Shown here in pieces: positions 51,051 to 59,479 of a stretch of 64,000 nucleotides of DNA (the first letter of the stretch is position 1; every line of letters begins with the position of its first letter). Where the stretch lies: positions 248,001 through 312,000 of the forward strand of contig CANLRI010000003.1 in the NCBI GenBank assembly GCA_947493585.1, read 5' to 3'. Source of the DNA: an uncultured Planococcus sp. Its GTDB lineage: Bacteria > Bacillota > Bacilli > Bacillales_A > Planococcaceae. Both the position numbers and the translations under genes were made by a program. The notes under the pieces are model-generated. The model made no database searches and was not told the origin of the DNA. It worked only from the letters and a program-made list of their open reading frames with translations.

Positions 51051-51715
51051 CACGATTCCTCCTCCGTTTCGTAAAAGCTCTTTTTCAAAATGGCCAAATA
51101 ACCATAGAATTCTTGCCAATACGGTGCGAAATCGATCTCAGCAAGTTTTTGCCCCGTCAACCGCGCGAGCAGCTCCTGCTGATAGCCGTCGATCGACCAA
51201 CGGATTAAATGGAACACTTTCTCGGGATCTGCATCTTTGCGGAAGCGGCTTCGGTCGATTCCTTCATACATGAGCTTATAACCCGCTTGTTTCATGTTCT
51301 CTATATCCGCTGCGAGCTCTTTTGGCAAATGCGGCTCGCCTTCTTGCAAAAAAACAGCCGAGAACTTGAACACTTCTTCATTTTCCGCTTGGGCTTCCAT
51401 TTTCAGGCGGGCCAGCTGCGTGAGCCGTTCGATCAAATCCGGTTCCCCAGCATCCACTTTATCCAAATACTGACTTTGGATGAATTCAAGACTATACTTC
51501 ACCAAATACTCGTAGAGCTCCTGCTTGCGGGTGAAATAATAAAACAACATTCCTTTGCCGATCCCTGCCGCTTTGACGATGCGGTTGGTTGACGCCTTCT
51601 CGTAGCCATGCGCCGCAAATTCCTCGAGTGCTGCCTGGCGAATCTTATGCTGCTTGCTTTCTTCCAAACTTTCAAATCGTGCAATGATAATGTCCACCTC
51701 CTCTTTTACACACAA
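51050..51715 (-). CDS. TetR/AcrR family regulator of the ABC exporter operon
   Basis: A TetR regulator of 210-221 residues: ALEEFAAHGYEKASTNRIVKAAGIGKGMLFYYFTRKQELYEYL, then a helical ligand domain. The outer frame begins with TTG at 51715, but the strong AGGAGG at 51698-51703 points to GTG 51697 (too close) or a rare ATT at 51691; the start is therefore unsure. Two TetR-type palindromes flank the promoter. It overlaps the ATPase gene by the ATGA pattern, so the operon is autoregulated. Confidence 0.87.
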   Translation of the reverse strand: MCVKEEVDIIIARFESLEESKQHKIRQAALEEFAAHGYEKASTNRIVKAAGIGKGMLFYYFTRKQELYEYLVKYSLEFIQSQYLDKVDAGEPDLIERLTQLARLKMEAQAENEEVFKFSAVFLQEGEPHLPKELAADIENMKQAGYKLMYEGIDRSRFRKDADPEKVFHLIRWSIDGYQQELLARLTGQKLAEIDFAPYWQEFYGYLAILKKSFYETEEES

Positions 51716-51718
51716 CTA

Positions 51719-51766
51719 GACCACCCTGGTCGACTCCAATATACAATACTCGACCACACTGGTCAA
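51719..51766 (-). promoter_or_regulatory. tetR operon promoter with twin operators
   Basis: Minus strand: TTGACC (51761-51766), 17 bases, TATATT (51738-51743). GACCAGTGTGGTC (51752-51764) overlaps the -35, and GACCAGGGTGGTC (51719-51731) covers the start region, 33 bases apart, about three turns. Both have the same half-sites, as expected for a TetR dimer. Confidence 0.85.
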
Positions 51767-51818
51767 CCATAAAAATCAGACAATTTAAACTTCATTTTAA
51801 AGAGCATTCCAGCTTTCC

Positions 51819-51832
51819 TGAAAGCGCTTGTC
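51819..51832. promoter_or_regulatory. cre-like site
   Basis: TGAAAGCGCTTGTC matches the CcpA cre consensus TGWAANCGNTNWCA except for positions 12 and 13. It lies 45 bases before the binding-protein start. Confidence 0.3.
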
Positions 51833-51876
51833 GTGCTATGTTTTACATAAGTATGACAAGACAGGAGGAACTTCTT

Positions 51877-52722
51877 TTGAATAAAATCATGACACCTAAG
51901 TTTTCTGTCGCCGCACTCACTGCAGCCGCAGCACTTACTCTGTCCGCATGCGGCAGCGACAGCGAAGAAACCGCTGACACTGCAAGCGCTTGGGACGAAA
52001 TTCAGGAACAAGGCACATTGACCGTTGCGACATCCGGTACGCTTTACCCGACTTCGTATCGCGAGGAAGGCACCGATGAATTGACCGGCTTTGAAGTCGA
52101 AGTGGTTCGTGAAATGGCTGAACGCCTCGAACTCGAAGTCGAATTCTCTGAAATGGGCTTTGACGAAATGATGACGTCTGTCCAGACCGGCCAAGTCGAT
52201 ATCGCAGCGAACGATATCGAGATCAATGAAGACCGCAAGGAAAAATTCGTGTTCTCCACGCCGTTCAAATATTCATACGGTACCGCCATCGTCCGTGAAG
52301 GCGACCTTTCCGGCATTGAAACGCTCGAAGACCTTGAAGGCAAAAAAGCAGCCGGCGCTTCGACATCCGTCTATATGGAAACAGCCCGTTCTTACGGCGC
52401 GGAAGAAGTAACGTACGACAACGCGACAAATGAAACCTATTTGCGCGATGTGGCAATCGGCCGCACCGATGTCATCCTCAATGATTATTATTTGCAGACC
52501 CTCGCCATCGAAGCGTTCCCGGAACTCGACATCGTCATCCACCCGACGATCAAATACCGCCCATCTGAAGGCGGCATGGTCATGAACAAAGGCAACGATG
52601 AACTGGTCGAAAACGTCAACAAAGCCATTGATGAAATGCTAGAAGACGGTACCATCGCTGAACTTTCCGCTGAGTTTTTTGACGGAGCCGATGTGACAGA
52701 GCCAATTGAAATTGAAGAATAA
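51877..52722 (+). CDS. amino-acid-type ABC transporter substrate-binding lipoprotein
   Basis: A 281-residue exported lipoprotein: signal peptide with lipobox TLSACG, then the family 3 solute-binding fold (GTLTVATSGTLYPTSYREEGTDELTGFEVEVVREMAERL, EMMTSVQTGQVDIAANDIEINEDRKEKFVFSTPFKYSYG). AGGAGG at 51863-51868 suggests the TTG at 51877; ATG 51889 is an alternative. No permease or ATPase is adjacent, and it ends at a terminator, so it is an orphan receptor that must dock on a transporter elsewhere. Substrate probably a polar amino acid. Confidence 0.87.
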   Translation: MNKIMTPKFSVAALTAAAALTLSACGSDSEETADTASAWDEIQEQGTLTVATSGTLYPTSYREEGTDELTGFEVEVVREMAERLELEVEFSEMGFDEMMTSVQTGQVDIAANDIEINEDRKEKFVFSTPFKYSYGTAIVREGDLSGIETLEDLEGKKAAGASTSVYMETARSYGAEEVTYDNATNETYLRDVAIGRTDVILNDYYLQTLAIEAFPELDIVIHPTIKYRPSEGGMVMNKGNDELVENVNKAIDEMLEDGTIAELSAEFFDGADVTEPIEIEE

Positions 52723-52733
52723 GCACCAATGCC

Positions 52734-52769
52734 CCGATGCCCTCTCCACGGACATCGGGGCTTTTTTAG
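52734..52769 (+). terminator. terminator
   Basis: GCCCCGATG pairs with CATCGGGGC, followed by six T residues. Confidence 0.9.
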
Positions 52770-52810
52770 CAGAATGCTATCATTTTAATAGCATTTCTCA
52801 AATAGCTTTT

Positions 52811-52824
52811 AGAAAGCGCTTTCT
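52811..52824. promoter_or_regulatory. cre-like site upstream of pxpB
   Basis: AGAAAGCGCTTTCT matches cre except for the two outermost bases; a perfect palindrome. The remaining 280-base gap 52723-53001 holds no other recognisable feature. Confidence 0.3.
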
Positions 52825-53001
52825 CATCATTTCCACAATCATCCTGTTCGTTAGCCCTATCTATTGAGTTCTTTCTTGTATTTCAACGATTATTTACTAT
52901 ATTAAGATGATAAACTCCAACTATCCTCCACTTTCATTCACTAGTGAAAAGCATTATACTATTAAAGTATTTAGAATAATCTGCAGATGAGGTGAACTTT
53001 T

Positions 53002-53700
53002 TTGGATTTCACATTTTCCCCGCTCAGTGAACAGGCGCTGGTCATCGAAACCGGCACCATCATCAATAAAGAGTCGGAACAAGCCGTGCGAAAACTGTCT
53101 TCACTTCTGGAAAAGAGAGCACCGGATTGGCTGGTCGAATTCATCCCAGCCTTCACGACAGTGACTGTTTTTTACGATCCGTGCCAAATCAAGCAAGCAG
53201 AAGCCGAACAGGAATTGCGGCTCTTGGTCGCACATTTAGATGAGGTCGAAGCACCGGCGCCACGCCAAATCGAAATCCCGGTTTGCTATGGCGGCGATTT
53301 CGGACCTGACCTCAGCTTTGTTGCAGAGCATAACGGACTGACTGAAGAAGAAGTCATCGAAATCCACACTTCCGGCATCTACAGCGTGCACATGATCGGC
53401 TTCGCCCCCGGGTTTCCGTTTATTGGCGGCATGTCCGAAAAAATTGCCGCACCGCGCAGAAAATCACCGCGCCTGCGCATTCCTGAACGCACCGTCGGCA
53501 TCGCCGGCATGCAAACCGGCGTCTATCCGATTGAAACACCGGGCGGCTGGCAGTTGATCGGCCGGACGCCATTGCGCCTATTTGTTCCGGAACAAGACAT
53601 TCCAAGTTTGATGCGCGCAGGAGATGAAATCCGCTTCACGCAAATCGATGAAGCCGAATACCGTGAACAGGAGGCGAAGATAGATGCTGAGCATTCGTAA
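53002..53700 (+). CDS. pxpB: 5-oxoprolinase subunit B (KipI-like)
   Basis: A 232-residue protein: DFTFSPLSEQALVIETGTIINKESEQAVRKL and the core GIYSVHMIGFAPGFPFIGGMSEKIAAPRRKSPRLRIPERTVGIAGMQTGVYPIETPGGWQLIGRTPL define the PxpB/KipI family. With PxpC and PxpA it hydrolyses 5-oxoproline to glutamate using ATP; B. subtilis KipI also inhibits sporulation kinase KinA. The start is TTG at 53002, after AGGTGA. The reading frame overlaps pxpC by 17 bases. Confidence 0.92.
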   Translation: MDFTFSPLSEQALVIETGTIINKESEQAVRKLSSLLEKRAPDWLVEFIPAFTTVTVFYDPCQIKQAEAEQELRLLVAHLDEVEAPAPRQIEIPVCYGGDFGPDLSFVAEHNGLTEEEVIEIHTSGIYSVHMIGFAPGFPFIGGMSEKIAAPRRKSPRLRIPERTVGIAGMQTGVYPIETPGGWQLIGRTPLRLFVPEQDIPSLMRAGDEIRFTQIDEAEYREQEAKIDAEHS

Positions 53701-54664
53701 AAGCGGGCTGCAGACAGCGGTCCAGGACCTCGGCCGTGCAGGTTTTCAGCGCTACGGCGTCATCGCAAGCGGCGTCATGGACCCGTTTGCCCACCGCATC
53801 GCCAATTTGCTCGCCGGCAACGCGGAAACGGCTCCGACTTTGGAGATCGCTTTATCCGGCCCGGTCATCGAGTTCGAAGCCGACCATTACATCGCCATTT
53901 GCGGAGGCGATTTGTCCCCTTCGCTCAACGGCGAGCCACTTGTCATGTGGCGCGGCCATTTCGTCAAAAAAGGCAGCGTCTTGTCGTTTGGCGAACCGAA
54001 ACGCGGCGCCCGTAGTTACTTGGCGGTAGCGGGCAGTTTTGACGTGCCGCCTATCATGGATAGTCATTCGACTTATTTACGGGCAGGCATCGGCGGCTTC
54101 AAAGGACGCGCCTTGAAAAACGGCGATGTCTTGAAGGTGCTCCCCATTGCCCCCGAACGCATGAATGCCTTGAAAAACCAAAATGCCCAAACGCCCGATT
54201 GGCTCATCCCCCCTGCCCGCTATCATGAGCAGCCGATTGTCCGGATGATGCCGGGCCGGCAGTACGCACTCTTTAATAAAGCGAGCCGCACGCGCATATT
54301 CGAAGACACCTTCACCGTTTCTGCCAATTCGGACCGAATGGGCTACCGCCTCGAAGGCCCTCCACTTGCGCTCGAAAAGCAGGAGGAATTGATTTCGGAA
54401 GCGGTCGCATTCGGCTCTGTGCAAGTGCCGGCAGACGGTAATCCCATCGTCTTACTCGCCGACCGCCAGACAACCGGCGGCTATCCGAAGATCGGCCAAG
54501 TCGCATCGGTCGACTTGCCGCTGATCAGCCAATTAAAACCCGGCGAATCCCTGAAGTTCCGCCACATATCCGCGGACGATGCACAACAACTTTATATCGA
54601 ACAAGAACAGCAGATCCGCCAATTGAAGATCGCCATCCAAATGAAACGGGAGGAATGGACATGA
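53684..54664 (+). CDS. pxpC: 5-oxoprolinase subunit C (KipA/biotin-dependent-type)
   Basis: A 326-residue protein with the cyclophilin-like PxpC/KipA fold: [66 protein letters not shown] and [43 protein letters not shown] gives ATG 53684 inside the end of pxpB. It works with PxpB and PxpA. Confidence 0.92.
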   Translation: MLSIRKSGLQTAVQDLGRAGFQRYGVIASGVMDPFAHRIANLLAGNAETAPTLEIALSGPVIEFEADHYIAICGGDLSPSLNGEPLVMWRGHFVKKGSVLSFGEPKRGARSYLAVAGSFDVPPIMDSHSTYLRAGIGGFKGRALKNGDVLKVLPIAPERMNALKNQNAQTPDWLIPPARYHEQPIVRMMPGRQYALFNKASRTRIFEDTFTVSANSDRMGYRLEGPPLALEKQEELISEAVAFGSVQVPADGNPIVLLADRQTTGGYPKIGQVASVDLPLISQLKPGESLKFRHISADDAQQLYIEQEQQIRQLKIAIQMKREEWT

Positions 54665-55431
54665 ACCATCAAGTAGATTTGAACTGTGACATGGGTGAAA
54701 GCTTCGGTACGTATTCACTTGGAAACGACCAAGTAATTCTTGATTACGTCACTTCCGCCAATATTGCCTGCGGTTTTCACGCAGGTGATCCGGCAACGAT
54801 GCGCGAAACCGTTAAGCTCGCGCTCGACAAAAATGTCGGTATCGGTGCGCACCCTGGCTTGCAGGACCTCGCCGGTTTCGGCCGCCGCCATATGGCCGTC
54901 ACACCACGGGAAGTATACGATCTTGTCATCTACCAAATCGGTGCGCTCTACGGCTTCGTCAAAGCAGAAGGCGGGAAATTACAGCACGTCAAAGCTCACG
55001 GTGCTATGTACAATATGGCGGCAGGCGACGCTAAGCTATCCGAAGCAATCGCGGAAGCGGTCTATAAAATCGATCCGGAATTGGTTTTGTTCGGCTTGTC
55101 CGGCAGTGAAATCGTCAAAGCCGGAAACCGCATCGGCCTGCGCACTGCCAATGAAGTGTTTTCCGACCGCACGTATCAACCGGACGGCACACTCACTCCG
55201 CGCAGCCAGCCTAATGCGCTCATCACTGACCCGCATGCTGCGATCGAGCAAGTTATCCGCATGGTCAAAGAAAATAAAGTCATCAATACAGAAGGCACCG
55301 ATACTGCCTTGAAAGCCGAAACAATCTGCATCCATGGCGATGGCAAAACCGCCAAAGAATTCGCGTTGCATATTTCCAGTTCCTTGAAAGAGGCGGGAAT
55401 CGATATCCAACAGATCCAGAAAATCGTTTAA
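54661..55431 (+). CDS. pxpA: 5-oxoprolinase subunit A (LamB/YcsF)
   Basis: A 256-residue protein with the YcsF signature [47 protein letters not shown] and [26 protein letters not shown], the metal-site histidines and asparagine of the family. GGGAGG points to ATG 54661, four bases before the pxpC stop. This is the ATP-grasp-free catalytic subunit of the 5-oxoproline hydrolysing complex. Confidence 0.93.
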   Translation: MNHQVDLNCDMGESFGTYSLGNDQVILDYVTSANIACGFHAGDPATMRETVKLALDKNVGIGAHPGLQDLAGFGRRHMAVTPREVYDLVIYQIGALYGFVKAEGGKLQHVKAHGAMYNMAAGDAKLSEAIAEAVYKIDPELVLFGLSGSEIVKAGNRIGLRTANEVFSDRTYQPDGTLTPRSQPNALITDPHAAIEQVIRMVKENKVINTEGTDTALKAETICIHGDGKTAKEFALHISSSLKEAGIDIQQIQKIV

Positions 55432-55453
55432 CACCGCCTAAGGAGGGACTTCC

Positions 55454-56659
55454 ATGAACAATGTCAAAAAGATGAAAAATACCAATCGCAGCGTGCTGCT
55501 CGGTGCTGCTTTCCTGATGGCGACTTCGGCTATCGGGCCAGGATTCTTGACCCAAACGACCGTTTTCACTGAAACTCTGTTAGCTTCATTCGGTTTTGTC
55601 ATTCTTATTTCTATCATCATCGATATCGGTGCACAGACGAATATCTGGCGCATCATCGCCATTTCCGGCAAGCGCGCCCAAGATATTGCAAATGACGTGC
55701 TGCCAGGGCTTGGCTACTTCCTGGCGTTTCTCGTCGTCATCGGCGGCCTCGCCTTCAATATCGGGAACATCGCCGGTGCCGGACTCGGCACGAATGTGCT
55801 GTTCGGCATTTCTCCAGAACTCGGCGCCGGGCTCAGCGGCTTGCTTGCAGTGGGGATCTTTATGGTCAAAGAAGCAGGACGCGCCATGGACCGCTTCGCC
55901 CAAATTCTCGGCTTCGTCATGATCGCATTGACCGTTTACGTGATGATCACGGCACAACCGCCCGTCGGTGAAGCCGTTGCGAAAACTTTTGTGCCCGACA
56001 CGATTGATATTTTCGCCATCGTTACGCTTGTCGGCGGAACGGTCGGCGGCTATATCACATTCGCCGGCGGCCACCGCTTGATCGACGCCGGCATGACCGG
56101 CAAGCGGCATTTGCCGCAAGTAACACGCAGCTCTATCTATGCGATCGGTGTCGCTTCGATCATGCGCATCATCTTATTTCTCGCCGTGCTCGGTGTCGTC
56201 TCGCAAGGACTGGCACTCGACCCGGATAACCCGCCGGCGTCTGTGTTCCAACTCGCCGCTGGCAATATCGGTTATAAAATCTTTGGCGTCGTCATGTGGG
56301 CGGCCGCTGTCACGTCAGTCGTCGGCGCTGCCTACACATCCGTTTCGTTTATCCGTTCGTTCAGCCCGGTACTCGAGAAATACCATCGCTACCTGACCAT
56401 CGGCTTTATTGTTATCTCGACCGTCGTCTTCATTTCCATCGGGCGCCCGGTTTTGATTCTCGTGCTTGTCGGTTCACTCAACGGCTTGATCTTGCCGATC
56501 GCACTCGGCGTTATGCTGATCGCCGCACACAAAAAGAAAATCGTCGGCGACTACAAACATCCGCTGTGGATGACAATCTTCGGTGTCGTTATCGTCATCG
56601 CGATGTCTTGGATGGGCGGCTATACGCTGTTGAACGGCATCCCACAACTATTCAAATAA
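55454..56659 (+). CDS. NRAMP family divalent metal/transport protein (YcsG-like)
   Basis: A 401-residue carrier with eleven hydrophobic segments: LLGAAFLMATSAIGPGFLTQTTVFTETLLASFGFVILISIIIDIGAQTNIWRIIAISGKRAQD. The canonical DPGN metal loop of true Nramp is SAIGPGF, as in YcsG-type proteins that lack the metal-binding Asp and may instead carry an organic acid. Its place after pxpA, as in B. subtilis ycsG, makes 5-oxoproline a plausible cargo. AAGGAGG precedes ATG. Confidence 0.85.
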   Translation: MNNVKKMKNTNRSVLLGAAFLMATSAIGPGFLTQTTVFTETLLASFGFVILISIIIDIGAQTNIWRIIAISGKRAQDIANDVLPGLGYFLAFLVVIGGLAFNIGNIAGAGLGTNVLFGISPELGAGLSGLLAVGIFMVKEAGRAMDRFAQILGFVMIALTVYVMITAQPPVGEAVAKTFVPDTIDIFAIVTLVGGTVGGYITFAGGHRLIDAGMTGKRHLPQVTRSSIYAIGVASIMRIILFLAVLGVVSQGLALDPDNPPASVFQLAAGNIGYKIFGVVMWAAAVTSVVGAAYTSVSFIRSFSPVLEKYHRYLTIGFIVISTVVFISIGRPVLILVLVGSLNGLILPIALGVMLIAAHKKKIVGDYKHPLWMTIFGVVIVIAMSWMGGYTLLNGIPQLFK

Positions 56660-56673
56660 GGAGTGAATGAATC

Positions 56674-57456
56674 ATGCAATTCGCATCTCCAGAAGAGCTG
56701 CGCAGCGCCATTCGACAAGGCGATTTCCAAACCCCAACTTCAGGATTCGCCCCTGGATTCATCCAAACGAATCTGGCCATTTTGCCGAAAGATATGGCGT
56801 TTGAATTTCTACTGTTCTGCCAGCGTAACCCGAAATCCTGCCCGATCATCGATGTCACAGAACCCGGTTCGTTCGTTCCGGCGCTGTCCGCACCAAATGC
56901 TGATTTACGCACCGACATCCCCAAATACCGCGTTTACCGGGACGGCGTATTGACGGAAGAAACGACGGATATCCGCTCATTATGGACAGACGATATGGTC
57001 GCCTTCCTGCTTGGCTGCAGCTTTACATTTGAAGAAGCGCTGACACAAAACGGCATCCCGATGCGCCATCAGGAACAGGCTTGCAACGTGCCGATGTACA
57101 AGACATCGATTTCCGCCGTTCCCGCTGGCCGCTTTCAAGGCCCGACCGTTGTCAGCATGCGCCCGATCAAGGAGCAAGACATCGTCCGCGCGGTCCAAGT
57201 GACGAGCCGCTTCCCGAACGTCCACGGCGCGCCGATTCATATCGGCAATCCCGAATCGATCGGCATCCAAGACATCGCGAAGCCTGATTTCGGCGACGCG
57301 GTGGAAATCAAGCCCGGTGAAGTGCCGGTCTTCTGGGCTTGCGGCGTGACGCCACAGGCTGTCGCCATGGAAAGCAAACCTTCTTTGATGATCACCCATG
57401 CACCTGGCCATATGTTCGTCACTGATTTGAAATCAGAAGACTTCAGCGTGTTCTGA
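56674..57456 (+). CDS. ycsI: putative hydro-lyase (DUF1445/YcsI)
   Basis: A 260-residue protein of the YcsI/D-glutamate-cyclase-like family: GFAPGFIQTNLAILPKDMAFEFLLFCQRNPKSCPIIDVTEPGSFVPALSAPNADLRTDIPKYRVYRDGVL and FWACGVTPQAVAMESKPSLMITHAPGHMFVTD are its ends. It sits last in the pxpB-pxpC-pxpA-ycsG-like run, the order of the B. subtilis ycsFGI/kip locus except that the kip genes come first here and kipR is missing. It may cyclise or dehydrate a glutamate-like acid. Confidence 0.85.
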   Translation: MQFASPEELRSAIRQGDFQTPTSGFAPGFIQTNLAILPKDMAFEFLLFCQRNPKSCPIIDVTEPGSFVPALSAPNADLRTDIPKYRVYRDGVLTEETTDIRSLWTDDMVAFLLGCSFTFEEALTQNGIPMRHQEQACNVPMYKTSISAVPAGRFQGPTVVSMRPIKEQDIVRAVQVTSRFPNVHGAPIHIGNPESIGIQDIAKPDFGDAVEIKPGEVPVFWACGVTPQAVAMESKPSLMITHAPGHMFVTDLKSEDFSVF

Positions 57457-57462
57457 TAAACT

Positions 57463-57506
57463 AAAAAAGCGCTTGTATGAGGTATTTCCCATACAAGCGC
57501 TTTTTA
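57463..57506. terminator. bidirectional terminator
   Basis: AAAAAAGCGCTTGTATG pairs with CATACAAGCGCTTTTT between convergent genes. Confidence 0.93.
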
Positions 57507-57515
57507 CTTTTCGGC

Positions 57516-58145
57516 TTAACAATCCATCAAGTGCCGGCGGATCCGAATCGCCACTTGCTTCCAATAATCCGGTTGATGCGGCACAAAATCCAACAAACCG
57601 AGCTTTTGTTGGATTGGCTGCCTGCCCCGTTGTGTTTCAATAAACCCACGGGCATCGATGGTCTCCGTTTGCTTCATGCACAATTCAAAAAATGCCAGGA
57701 AATCGACAGCCGCCATGCCCGCTACTTCTTCCGGCTGCAGTCGGTAATCTGCCAGGTCGATTTGTGCGCCCTCATGGAGATGAATGTAAGCCCGCTCGCG
57801 ATCGGTGAAGCCGGGCAATGAAATCTCGTCTTTTACCACACCAAGCGGCGTCAATTGCTCGAACGCCAGCGTGAGGCCAAGCTCTTCTTCGATTTCACGC
57901 ACACCGTCTTTCATCGTTTCATGCGCTGCGATATGGCCCGCTGCTGTGATGTCAAAAAGCCCGGGAAAATCCGCTTTATCCTGGCTCCTCAGCTGGAGAT
58001 GGATCACGGTGCGGCCCAATTCTCTTGAGACGACCCAGCAATGAAACGTCTCATGCCATAAACCTTGCCGATGGACTTCATCACGGGTCGCGACGCCTGT
58101 CAGCGCGCCATCTTCTGTCACACAAGCGATTTTCTCAATAGCCAT
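57516..58145 (-). CDS. NUDIX hydrolase
   Basis: A 209-residue protein. The NUDIX box is GHIAAHETMKDGVREIEEELGL, a full G-x5-E-x7-REUXEExGU match, and VATRDEVHRQGLWHETFHCWVVS precedes it, as in IDI/NUDT-like hydrolases. GGAGA sets ATG 58145, in frame but 31 codons inside the longest frame. Its start lies inside the last codons of the GNAT gene (58135), so translation is coupled. Substrate unknown. Confidence 0.88.
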   Translation of the reverse strand: MAIEKIACVTEDGALTGVATRDEVHRQGLWHETFHCWVVSRELGRTVIHLQLRSQDKADFPGLFDITAAGHIAAHETMKDGVREIEEELGLTLAFEQLTPLGVVKDEISLPGFTDRERAYIHLHEGAQIDLADYRLQPEEVAGMAAVDFLAFFELCMKQTETIDARGFIETQRGRQPIQQKLGLLDFVPHQPDYWKQVAIRIRRHLMDC

Positions 58146-58605
58146 CGCGCAATCTCCAAAACACCAATTCTTTCGACTGCGCAGTACGTTCAAACCCCAG
58201 TTTTTCGAGCACGCGGATCGATGGCATATTGTCTTCATAGCATTCCGCCGTCACTTCCCGCACTTCCGGAAATGAAAAAGCCCAATCAATCAAGCCTTGG
58301 ACGCCTTCCGTGGCATAGCCCTTGCCTTGATAAAACTCTTTTACGCCATAGCCGATTTCCACTTTTCCGGCTTTATCCGGGCGTCCTTTAAACCCCATAT
58401 CGCCAATTGGTGCTCCGGCTTTATCAAAAGCAATCCATGCGCCCCAGCCGTATAGCCGCTGGTCGTGTTTCAAATCATCCAAATGCAGGCTGATATGCGC
58501 GCCCATTTCGTAGCTGCCGTATAAATTGCGGTACAGTTCTTCAGTGATCGGGACCAGCTTCAACCGCTCCGTCTGGATTTCTTTCGGTAATGAATTGGTG
58601 TTCAT
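58135..58605 (-). CDS. GNAT family N-acetyltransferase
   Basis: A 156-residue acetyltransferase: IQTERLKLVPITEELYRNLYGSYEMG, IGDMGFKGRPDKAGKVEIGYGVKEFYQGKGYATEGVQGLIDWAF (acetyl-CoA loop QGKGYAT) and YEDNMPSIRVLEKLGFE. It likely N-acetylates a small amine or the N-terminus of a protein, as in RimJ/YdaF-type enzymes. AAGGAGG before the ATG; upstream neighbour is the NAT-like gene. Confidence 0.88.
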   Translation of the reverse strand: MNTNSLPKEIQTERLKLVPITEELYRNLYGSYEMGAHISLHLDDLKHDQRLYGWGAWIAFDKAGAPIGDMGFKGRPDKAGKVEIGYGVKEFYQGKGYATEGVQGLIDWAFSFPEVREVTAECYEDNMPSIRVLEKLGFERTAQSKELVFWRLRDGY

Positions 58606-58627
58606 GTGTTTTGCCTCCTTGCCTTGC

Positions 58628-59386
58628 TCAGTCCATGCTTTTGTAAAATGCGAGTGCTTCTTCTATTATATCGCGGTCATACCCTGACCGCTCGTGAATG
58701 CGCTCTACCCATGCGTCAGAGGAAGGTGCAGGCTCTTCCTGGAACAAGCCCTCGTTCGTGCTGAGCTCACTTTGCCAATCGTTAAATTCCCAATGGGCGG
58801 TGTCGCCTTCGAAAGGGACACGAACTTCGATGAGCGGTGTTTTGCCGAGCTGATGCTGTGAATATTCCGCCGCCTGCCAAAACGCTTCTTCGCCGACTGG
58901 CTCCAGTGTGTACTTTTGGACCGATAATTTGCCGCCGGGGCGTTGATAAATGACCGTCATGCCATCAGGTTCAGCCGACAACTGCACGTCCGCTCCCGGA
59001 AAAAATCCCGCTTGCGGGGCATCCGAGAACGCTGGATCTTGCGAGTCTACTAAAATCGGCTGTATCCATTGGTCCCCTAAATCGCATAGAAAACGCCGGC
59101 CTTTTTCATCGAGCGCCAATACCGCTGCATGCGCTTCTTCTGTGCTAAGTTCGGAACCAATCGCATAAGCCTCGATCCCAGCCTCGCGAAATTCCGCAAT
59201 CAGCCAAAGCGCCAAGTCAAAGCAATTTCCGCCAAGCCCATGCGCTTCACGATGCTCCCGCATCAGCTCGACGCTTCGCTGCTTTTTCAACCCGGCCCGC
59301 TCATAATTCCAAGCCTTCACCAAATTATCCATCGGCAGCCCATCAAAGCGCCGCCATACATTCAGAAGATGTTCACCTGCCTGCAT
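58628..59386 (-). CDS. NAT/transglutaminase-like protein of unknown function
   Basis: A 252-residue protein: GLGGNCFDLALWLIAEFREAG, EAHAAVLALD and FLCDLGDQW place a cysteine, histidine and aspartate in the order of an arylamine-N-acetyltransferase/transglutaminase catalytic triad. GAGAGGGG sets ATG 59386. It lies upstream of the GNAT and NUDIX genes, all minus strand within 25 bases of each other, so the three may be one operon. Reaction unknown. Confidence 0.65.
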   Translation of the reverse strand: MQAGEHLLNVWRRFDGLPMDNLVKAWNYERAGLKKQRSVELMREHREAHGLGGNCFDLALWLIAEFREAGIEAYAIGSELSTEEAHAAVLALDEKGRRFLCDLGDQWIQPILVDSQDPAFSDAPQAGFFPGADVQLSAEPDGMTVIYQRPGGKLSVQKYTLEPVGEEAFWQAAEYSQHQLGKTPLIEVRVPFEGDTAHWEFNDWQSELSTNEGLFQEEPAPSSDAWVERIHERSGYDRDIIEEALAFYKSMD

Positions 59387-59452
59387 TTCCCAATCCCCTC
59401 TCCTCATCCATCTCCCATTACTTTCGATTCGAGACATCTATATTCCTGCATG

Positions 59453-59479
59453 AAAAAAAGAAGGCCGGAGCCTTCTTTT
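59453..59479 (-). terminator. terminator of the ribose-type permease gene
   Basis: AAAAAAAGAAGG ccggag CCTTCTTTTC; A run on the left gives T residues on the minus strand. Confidence 0.75.
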
